A DNA stretch of 64,000 nucleotides. It comes from Typhlomys cinereus (lineage: Eukaryota > Chordata > Mammalia > Rodentia > Platacanthomyidae). Shown here piece after piece: positions 57,291 to 64,000 of this stretch. Made by a program: the position numbers and the translations under genes. The notes under the pieces are model-generated. The model was given only the letters and a program-made list of their open reading frames with translations, made no database searches and was not told the origin of the DNA. Every line of letters begins with the position of its first letter. The stretch's first letter is position 1. The DNA lies in contig JALPQD010000101.1 of assembly GCA_023101885.1 (NCBI GenBank), forward strand, positions 5,488,100 through 5,552,099, in the 5' to 3' direction.

Positions 57291-57855
57291 TTCTTGTGCC
57301 CCGAAATTGAAGATTGAAGCCAGGATATGGCTGAATATTTTTAATTCAGGTTTATGGAGAAGCAAGGGAAGGGGAGAAACACCTGTTGCGCAAGAGAATC
57401 GGGGGAGCAAGGAGCCTCTGGCTGCTCGCGAGAGCCAGAGGGAAGCAAGATCATGCCAGATCTCACTCCAATGACTCTTGAGTCCGGGTGCTCCTCTTAT
57501 GGACTTTGGGAAAATGAAAATGGAAGTTTTCTATTGGTTTCCTTCCTGACTTTTGATTGGTGGTCCTTGCTGTGCTAGGTTTTTAGTTCCGCCAGTAGAT
57601 ATTTGCAGTGGGCTCCTGGGATACAAACCTGAAGGATGTATCATGAGCTTAACTAGTCAGAACAAATTCCCTCTGTCACAGGGCTATCATCTATCTGTGG
57701 CTTATCAGTCTTTGTCAGTCCAGATAGGACAGGTCAGCTCCCCAGCGTATATATGTACATGTTTCTAACAAAGGCTTGTGAATTTGCTTAATCTGCCCTA
57801 GTTTCCCTCTCTATTCTCACTGCCTATAGAAATCTGCCTATATGAAAACCACACA
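57291..57855 (-). mobile_element. Retroviral LTR, minus strand, same family as 50820-51240
   Basis: Shared patches with 50820-51240 include 'gggtgctcct.ttatg.actttgg' (57487-57510), 'agccagagggaag' and 'cctatagaaatctgcc' versus 'cctagagaaatctacc'. The minus strand has CCAAT-like motifs and a 'cataagaggagcacccgg' TATA-like block. Just after its 3' end on the minus strand (57271-57290) is 'cctgggctaaatccggcaat', which loosely resembles a proline-tRNA primer binding site. Confidence 0.65.
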
Positions 57856-57875
57856 CTTCAAGAAAAACAGAAGAA

Positions 57876-57985
57876 TAAGCATGGCATAGCAAAGCCCTCA
57901 CCTGTAAGCCCACACCCAGGAGCTGAAGCAGGAGGATTACAAGCTACAGAGCAGCTTGGTTACATAGTTCAACCCTGCCCCAAAA
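57876..57985 (+). mobile_element. B1 SINE
   Basis: 'agcatggcatagcaaagccc', 'cctgtaagcccacacccagg' and 'agctgaagcaggaggattac' give the B1 layout. Diverged. Confidence 0.7.
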
Positions 57986-58264
57986 TAATCCAATCAAACC
58001 CCTTTGTCAACCTCAGAGCTTTGCTACTGTGTTCACTAAGGCTCTTTGTCTCTCACTTGGAAATAACATCAAATTTAGACCTGCTTTCTTCATGCAGTCG
58101 ATTATGCGACAAATGGCTCAAGTGCATGAAAAGTTCTGTACACTGTGAAGATTGATAGAAACTCACACCGCCAGTGGTAAGTGCTGAAAGAACGTGGACA
58201 AGCGAAGGCTGAGCAGCTGCTTGGTGGCTGCCTTCAGGTGTCAAAGTGATTACAAAGGAAACAC

Positions 58265-58572
58265 TGCAGTTACTCTTCATGTTGCTGATAAAGTCATGAC
58301 CCAACAGCTTAAGGGAGAACAAAGATTGTCTTTTGACTTATGACTGTCCAACTATAGTTCTTAATCCAACTTGATAGAGGAGTCTACTCCAATAGCAGCA
58401 GTTGAGGAAACTGGCCACATTATATCTGTATATCTACAGGACTGCCGAGAGAGTGACAATCATCATTTCCCAGACTGGCCAAGTGTACCAAAGAATGACA
58501 TCTTACTTAACCACCTCTCTCCATCTCATCCATCTGACAAAGGACTGGTCCCTCCCACATGGACTATGTCTC

Positions 58573-58610
<38 letters not shown>

Positions 58611-58705
58611 TCCTACAGATTCTCAGGGCTTGACTCAGAGATATCTTTCTAACTGTGCCCAGAACTCCAGCCTTCAATTGTTAAGTTTCCACCTGAATCT
58701 GTGAC
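58265..58705 (-). mobile_element. ERVL-MaLR type LTR, antisense, with (CAAT)n expansion
   Basis: 'cttcatgttgctgataaagt', 'cttaagggagaacaaagatt', 'gaggaaactggccac' and 'acaaaggactggtccctccc' match 21135-21575. A (CAAT)n array (58573-58610) has grown at the site that reads 'catcaatcagac' in the copy at 53020-53410. Confidence 0.78.
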
Positions 58706-58709
58706 AGAG

Positions 58710-59260
58710 AGCAATAGATTTGCCTTGTGTACATTCAAGGACGACCTAGCAGCAATATCCCAGCAATCTTGAAAAACGAAGCCTTGGCCCTGCACTAGCT
58801 CATCATGACTCAGCTCCATGGGCTCTTACCCAGCACCTTACGTGTGCTGGCCTTCAGCCTGGTTCCCACAGCATGGATGACTTGCACATGAAGAAAAACC
58901 AGTGACGAAGCTGAGTTGAGTATAGATGACATAAAAGACTTCCTTGCCATGGAAGCAGAAGGGAGGCAGGAGCAATGTATGGAGCGCAGCAGGCTAGCCC
59001 TGCACGGCATGGGAGCACAGGGAGGCAATGGTGTGGGTCTGAAGATGAGCAATCAGCACAGCCCGGTCCTGGTCTCAGAGACTGAAGAAAGAGGGGTAGG
59101 TGGATCTTGGATTGCACAGGGAACAATGTACTGGGGGCTTGCTAGCTAACCTGCCATCTTGAATTTCAGTTACTTCACTTTGTAGGTCAGGAGAAGTCTA
59201 TTAACTGGGATGACTATGACTTCATCTAAGCTAGGATGTGCATGACTTGTCTCTCCAGTT
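58710..59260. other. Unannotated sequence
   Basis: Moderate-GC sequence with no recognised gene or repeat. The 70-90 codon frames have no known motif. Confidence 0.4.
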
Positions 59261-59268
59261 AATATCAC

Positions 59269-59350
59269 AACCAGGCATGATTGCAAGCTGAAATCACAAT
59301 ACTTGGAGGCTGAGGCAGGAGGATTAGGATTAAACCACAGAGCAAACAAA
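59269..59350 (+). mobile_element. B1 SINE fragment
   Basis: 'aaccaggcatgattgcaagc' and 'ggaggctgaggcaggaggat' match B1. Tail (CAAA)n 59343-59361. Confidence 0.65.
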
Positions 59351-59364
59351 CAAACAAAACCAAA

Positions 59365-59770
59365 AGTCAGAAATATTTCCTCTGATCAGAGGAATAATTA
59401 TTTAGTCTAGTTTTAATTTACTAGAAAACCAGTCAGGAAAAGCCAGGTAGGGTCACTGTGGGATGGTCACATGGCTGTGGATGGAATCCACATAGCAAGC
59501 TGAGCCAGCTGAACAGAGATCATTTTGTCAATCATGCTAAAAGTTTACATTTATGAGAGGTAGAAGTTACTAGAAGATTTTGGGTCACAGAATTATAGGA
59601 TCAGATCTGGATTTCAGAAGTTTTTTTTGAAACTCTTTAAAACTGTTTTATTATTTAATTCATATGTAAGAAAAGAATTCAGTAATGCTCTGCATCGAGT
59701 AACTTATGCTGATAAAAGTATACTCCCCATGCCCATTCTTTCTTCCTTCATACACAACAATAACTGATAA
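59365..59770. other. Unannotated AT-rich sequence
   Basis: No recognised feature. Confidence 0.4.
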
Positions 59771-59784
59771 AAAAATAAGCAAGC

Positions 59785-59970
59785 AAAGAAGGAAGGAAAG
59801 GAATGGAGAGAGGGAGAAAGGGAGGAGAGGGAGGAAGGAGGAAGGAGGGAAAGAGGAAAGGAAGGAAGAAGGGAGGGAGAGAGGGAGGGAGGGGAGGGAG
59901 GAAGGAAGGAAGGGGAAGTAAAAGGGAAGGGAAGAAAAGAGAAGGAGAGAGGAAAGGTAGGAAAGAGAGA
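59785..59970 (+). repeat. Polypurine (GGAA/GGGA) tract
   Basis: About 185 bp of nearly pure purine. The 138- and 114-codon frames on the two strands are products of the tract. Confidence 0.95.
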
Positions 59971-59974
59971 TTTG

Positions 59975-61020
59975 CTGACTGGAACATCTTTGCTTCTATG
60001 GATATGCATGAAAACCAAAAAGTTAGCATGGAGAGCACCAAGGATATGACTAATCCAGACAATTTTACTTACCAGAAAATGTTTAGTGTTTATCATTTGA
60101 CCCTGATAAACAATGTTCATAAAACGGGAAGGAGACAGTGTGCATAAACACAGGACAGGTGTACCTTTCTACTACATACCTACCTCAACTCTGATTCATG
60201 TCACTTCCGGGGAGAATTTGAGGTGTGTAAATTTAAGCCCATTAAGTTGAGTCAGGAGGTCATAGTCTCGAATGGGCTCATGAGGGCTCAAATGCTTCCG
60301 TGCACATCTTTAAAGACTCTTCTTAGGTGTGAGCTGAACCAACAGTACTTCTCTGAAATTAATTGGTAAAGGCTGGTTTTCATTCATACTCCATTCTCTC
60401 AACACATCCTGAGATGTATTAAAAACTCCTCTTGTTCTGTTGCTGATGGATATCTGCAGAGTTACAGCTTCCCAAGGACCAGTTGGGTCCATGTCAAAAC
60501 AGAACCTCCCCAATGCATGCCGGAAAGTCCTCCCCACCTTAATCCTTCAACTCTCTCTGTCTCCAAACCTCAGACAGGAAGCTAAGCATGCTGAGTAGTT
60601 CCAGCCTGGTTTTCAGGGTTCCATCCCCAAACACTGCCCTGCAGGAAGGCATGCCATAACACACCCCTGGGTCCACCACAAACACCTCTGCTCTGGACTT
60701 TTATTCTTCAAAGGCAGAGACAATACCTCTCAGGTTGGATCACCTCAGCTGCCTTTCTTTCCTAAGCTCTAGCCACAGTCTCTCTGACACTCAGCTGCAG
60801 CTTACTCACCTCTCATACCAGCATTGGAGGGAAAATTAATCTAGAATTCTGTGAAGTAGAAAGTAGGACTTGCAATGGCAATGAAAGGGGGTGCTGTTGA
60901 AGATTATTCCAGAATGCTTGTAAGTGGATGATGGGAGGTTAGGAAGAGCAATGACCGTGATGTCCTATTCACAAGGACACTTTCCCCAATATAAATAAAT
61001 ATTCAGCTAGAAACAGCCCG
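59975..61020. other. Unannotated unique sequence
   Basis: No recognised gene or repeat. Confidence 0.4.
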
Positions 61021-61024
61021 ATAA

Positions 61025-61345
61025 CATTCTTTCCTTTCCTTTTCTTTTTGTGTGTGAAAGTATATGTGCCTTGCACGTGGGCGTATGTTCCTGTATGTGC
61101 AGGCATGCATACAAGAGGGCACTTGGGTGTGTGTGACTGTGGAGACCCAAGGGTGACATTGGGAATCTTCCTGGATTGCTCGACCTCCTCCTTATTGCTG
61201 TGCTCTGAGGTTTCCCAGGCTTCTCCTTCCAGTGCCACCACCATACATACCCAGTATGTTTGACATGAGATCTGGAGATCTGAACTCAGGTCCTTTTGCT
61301 TGCAAGGCACAGACATTAATCCCCGAGCCCTCTCTCCAGTGTGTG
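61025..61345 (-). mobile_element. tRNA-derived SINE
   Basis: Reversed family: 'gagacccaagggtgacattg', 'tgaggtttcccaggcttctc', 'gagatctggagatctgaact' and 'taatccccgagccctctctc'. T-rich end at 61031-61051. Confidence 0.87.
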
Positions 61346-61499
61346 CCCTTTCTTATAATAAGATATCCAGGGTAGGTCTGGGGCTTGGGGAGTGGTGACG
61401 TGGCTGACGAACCTTTCTGAAAAAGAAGCCTGTGAAAATGTATCAGCAAAGGCCAGTGTTTAAAAAGCCAAGAAGAAGACTTCAGCCAGTCTGTAGTGG

Positions 61500-61860
61500 G
61501 TAGATGACATAAGGAGATGAGTTCCATCCACGGAGAAAGTGCACAACAAGGAGAAACTGACTTTGCGCACAAGCTAAAGGACTGGAGTTCAGATCCCAGG
61601 TCCCATGTGAAATACCAATCAGGTATGGCAGCCCACCTGCAATTCCAGCCCTGGAAGGCAGAGCCTGGAAATCCCAGAACAAAATGGAGAGTCCAGCTGG
61701 CCTTATTGGTGAACTCTGGCTTTAGAAACCCAGTCTCCAAACAATAAGGTGGAAGAGCAATTGAGGAATATTCCTGAAATCACCCTTGGGTCTCCATAGG
61801 CATGTGTGACCATGTGCATATGTGCACACACATATGCATATATCTCATACACACCCGAAA
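61500..61860 (+). mobile_element. tRNA-derived SINE, form bridging short and long bodies
   Basis: Worn head, 'ctggagttcagatcccaggt' B-box region, 'ggcagagcctggaaatccca' (short-form block) and also 'aacccagtctccaaacaata' (long-form block), then 'cccttgggtctccataggca'. Confidence 0.78.
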
Positions 61861-61864
61861 AGCA

Positions 61865-62335
61865 AAAGTTTCTTATCAGGGGAAGGTATAAGTCCTGTGT
61901 GACCTGGATGGTTGGTTGTCCATGTGCCATCGTGGCCATTAGCAGGGCAGTCAAGGAATAGAAGAGTTGGTGACAAGCTGCTGATATGTGACAAGTGAGC
62001 TTCAGCAGGGAGGAGAAGGTCACGTGGACAGTCTTGAAGTAAAGTGAGTGGGTCATAAGCAACATTTGGATGTGAAAGCTAGTGGACACCCAAGAGCCAC
62101 GTCAAGAGCAGCCCATACCCTGTCTCCCAGGCTGGTGGGGCAGCACCACAGGCAGAGTGGCAACAGGACCTTCTGCTTGGGGAGCTGAAAGGTGGAGCTC
62201 AGTGCTGAGGCTCATAAATTGTTGCCAAAATTTTCCTCTTTGCAACTGTAGGAAGGTTCCAGGTTCCTGACAGCTGGACTCATTTTCCCAACATTTTTCT
62301 GCAGGGGATATCTGACTTTCCCTGGATCATCAGCT
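61865..62335. other. Unannotated sequence
   Basis: No recognised feature. Confidence 0.4.
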
Positions 62336-62350
62336 CTAAAAGACTCTGTT

Positions 62351-62376
62351 ATTTTATTTGTTTATTTGTGTGTGTG

Positions 62377-62422
<46 letters not shown>

Positions 62423-62654
62423 CAGAGGGCACTGTGTGTCCCTATGGAGGACCAAGGGTGACTTTGGGAATCATCCTGTATTGCTCCTACCTCCTTCTTG
62501 CTTTGCTCTGGGATTTCCCAGGCTCTGTCCACCAGGGCTGGAAGTGCAGGCTGCCGCCATTTCACCTGACATTTTTACATGGGACCTGGGATCCAAACTC
62601 AAGATCTTCTGCTTGCAAAGCAGAGTCTTAACCCCTGAGCCATTTCTCCAGCCC
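62351..62654 (-). mobile_element. tRNA-derived SINE with TSD
   Basis: Reversed full-length copy with (TG)n at 62366-62420 and 'taacccctgagccatttctc' at its 5' end. Flanked by 'aaaagactctgtt' (62338-62350) and 'aaaaaggctctgtt' (62655-62668). Confidence 0.92.
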
Positions 62655-62721
62655 AAAAAGGCTCTGTTTTAAAAGGCTCATTGACTAGATGAGACACAGT
62701 ACACAGCCCAGAACCATTTCT

Positions 62722-62747
62722 GTGTGTGTGTGTGTGTGTGTGTGTGC
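62722..62747 (+). repeat. (TG)n microsatellite
   Basis: About 13 TG units, separate from the SINE before it. Confidence 0.95.
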
Positions 62748-62749
62748 TG

Positions 62750-64000
62750 TGATTAAATAAGGTCCATCTAAGAAACCAAGACAATCCCTCCATCTGTCTA
62801 TGTGGGCATGCATATATAAGAGTACTGGGGATCAGATAATCTTCCAGCTGATTAATAACCTTAATCATACCTTCAAAGCCTCTTAGACTGAACAATATAG
62901 CATAATCCCAGGAACAATCCCCATTGGGAGAATGTCACCAGAATTCAAATCCTGCCAAGTATAGCTCGAAGTCGCTGGTGGTATTTTGTCATAGTAAAGA
63001 GATTTCTCATAATAAAAACCATCACATGCACCCCCTACTCACAAGTTAGGTCTGTAAGAGGTGTTAGAGAGTGTTATTTGCCCAGTTCTACGCCCTCCAC
63101 TTGGGGAAGAATTTAAAGGTATCCTGGAGTGCTCCCAAGGGAATCTCTGCATTGAGGACAGCCAGGCCTGGGTGACAACTTCCACCCAGCTCTAGCCTTC
63201 CACAGTTTCAGTTTATCAACCTGCCAAGTGCAGGAAAAATGGTCTGTTTGACTCCTGAAAATGCAGAATCTTAAAAAAAATACTCTAACGCTTCCAGGGC
63301 AGATGTCTTTGGCTTTCTGTGCTGTAAAGCTCGGAAGAGAGAGATTTCAGCCATCAGCCTTTCTTTCATGTTCTGTGGAGTTCTCGGTTCTAAGAGGCAG
63401 GAGCCAGGAGCATGAAGACACTTAGAGATGCCCAAATTGTTCCCCTTCGACCAGCGCAGGTGATGGCGTGACATGATGAAACACTCGGGAGAGGCTGTTT
63501 GAGGATCGTCCAATCATGGTTTCAGAGACCTTTCCCCTTTAGGTGACAGCCAGTGTGCTGAAAGACTGTGTGTGCCACATGGGCTCTGATTGATGGTGCA
63601 TTAGGGAAGAGGTTGCCCACCGGAAGAAGCCATTGAGGATAAGTGGATCAACTGCATTGGAGTTGGACAGGTCAGTATCGTGGGGATGAATGATCATCGG
63701 GCTCTGCTTTGGGAAGAAAAGAATCCACCTGAGCAAAGCCCAGTCAGAAGGAAGATTTCAATAGGATGTCTTGTTGTCCCAAATAAGCTAGCCTGGGTCC
63801 AGACAGCATAAAGAACAAGATGCTTAAAGGCTGAAACACAGCGTCCAAGAGTTTCTGGTTTTCCCCTCAGACAGCACTGAAAAGCCAACCCAGGGGGAAA
63901 CGTGAGGGCAGCTGTGCATGACAGTGAGAGAATTTTCCATCCTTCTCTACCTCGAAAGGTGAAGGGAAGATGGAGGGGGTGCCACCTGCAAGATGTGGAG
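62750..64000. other. Unique sequence at window end with a weak minus-strand exon candidate
   Basis: No repeat recognised in 1.25 kb. On the minus strand a pyrimidine-rich run ending in 'cag' (63704-63720) is followed by an in-frame open stretch (63703-63539) that ends in a stop. The peptide is not recognised. This could be a terminal exon of an unseen gene, or chance. Confidence 0.3.

Noticed and set aside
50820..57855. A single intact or nearly intact provirus
   Set aside because: The LTRs differ greatly in length and sequence, no Gag or Pol remnants are seen, and unrelated LTRs and SINEs fill the space. Two separate solo LTRs are more likely.
1..64000. A novel gene cluster or defence-type system
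   Set aside because: The repeat content shows rodent intergenic or intronic DNA; no cluster of intact genes exists in any frame.

Overview
The window looks like ordinary non-coding DNA from a rodent nuclear genome. I find no protein-coding gene, rRNA, tRNA gene or CRISPR array that I can support. The organism call rests on repeats read directly in the sequence: monomeric B1 (7SL-derived) SINEs, B1-ID composite SINEs, a B4-like SINE, B2/B3-type tRNA SINEs that start with the 'gctggagagatggctcag' head, many ERVL-MaLR long terminal repeats, and G-rich L1 3' UTR ends. The most abundant SINE has a body that I do not recognise from mouse or rat. A B2-superfamily SINE outside the murids is likely. 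A dipodoid rodent (jerboa or jumping mouse) is my best guess, held weakly.

Layout. 0-5 kb holds an L1 3' end, a MaLR LTR, a B3 SINE, another L1 3' UTR fragment and an antisense ancient L1. 5-12 kb holds five tRNA SINEs, several with clear target-site duplications (TSDs), a MaLR LTR, and two short 5'-truncated L1 insertions with perfect TSDs. 12-18 kb holds an L2-like fragment, a TATATC hexanucleotide array, a polypurine minisatellite and mostly unique AT-rich DNA. 18-26 kb holds MaLR LTRs, B3 and tRNA SINEs, and a GC-richer unique block at 23.36-24.19 kb with a TATA-like motif, the best regulatory candidate. 26-33 kb holds LTRs, the least decayed tRNA SINE copy (29.56 kb), and a tRNA SINE split by an L1 insertion (32.4-33.2 kb). 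34-36 kb is a nest: an MLT1 LTR is interrupted by another MaLR LTR plus a B1. 40-48 kb is dense in tRNA SINEs, with ancient L1 pieces in both orientations and an MLT1. 49.5-52 kb holds a GC-richer unidentified block and a retroviral LTR on the minus strand, with a faint env-tail-like reading frame beside it. 53-59 kb holds MaLR LTRs, an unusual ACA-rich degenerate array, and a second LTR of the same retroviral family. 59.7-64 kb holds a polypurine tract, three tRNA SINEs, and a unique 3' end with a weak minus-strand exon candidate.

There is no gene system here to describe. The biology visible is layered retrotransposition: older MLT1, L1M, MIR and L2 copies are broken by MaLR LTRs, then by L1 and tRNA SINEs. 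The open reading frames are explained by microsatellites (runs of VCVC, THTH, PSLP or YRYR), by SINE bodies, or by chance. Family names were assigned by eye from remembered consensus features, so names below MaLR, L1, B1 or tRNA-SINE level are tentative and edges are approximate, except where a TSD is given.
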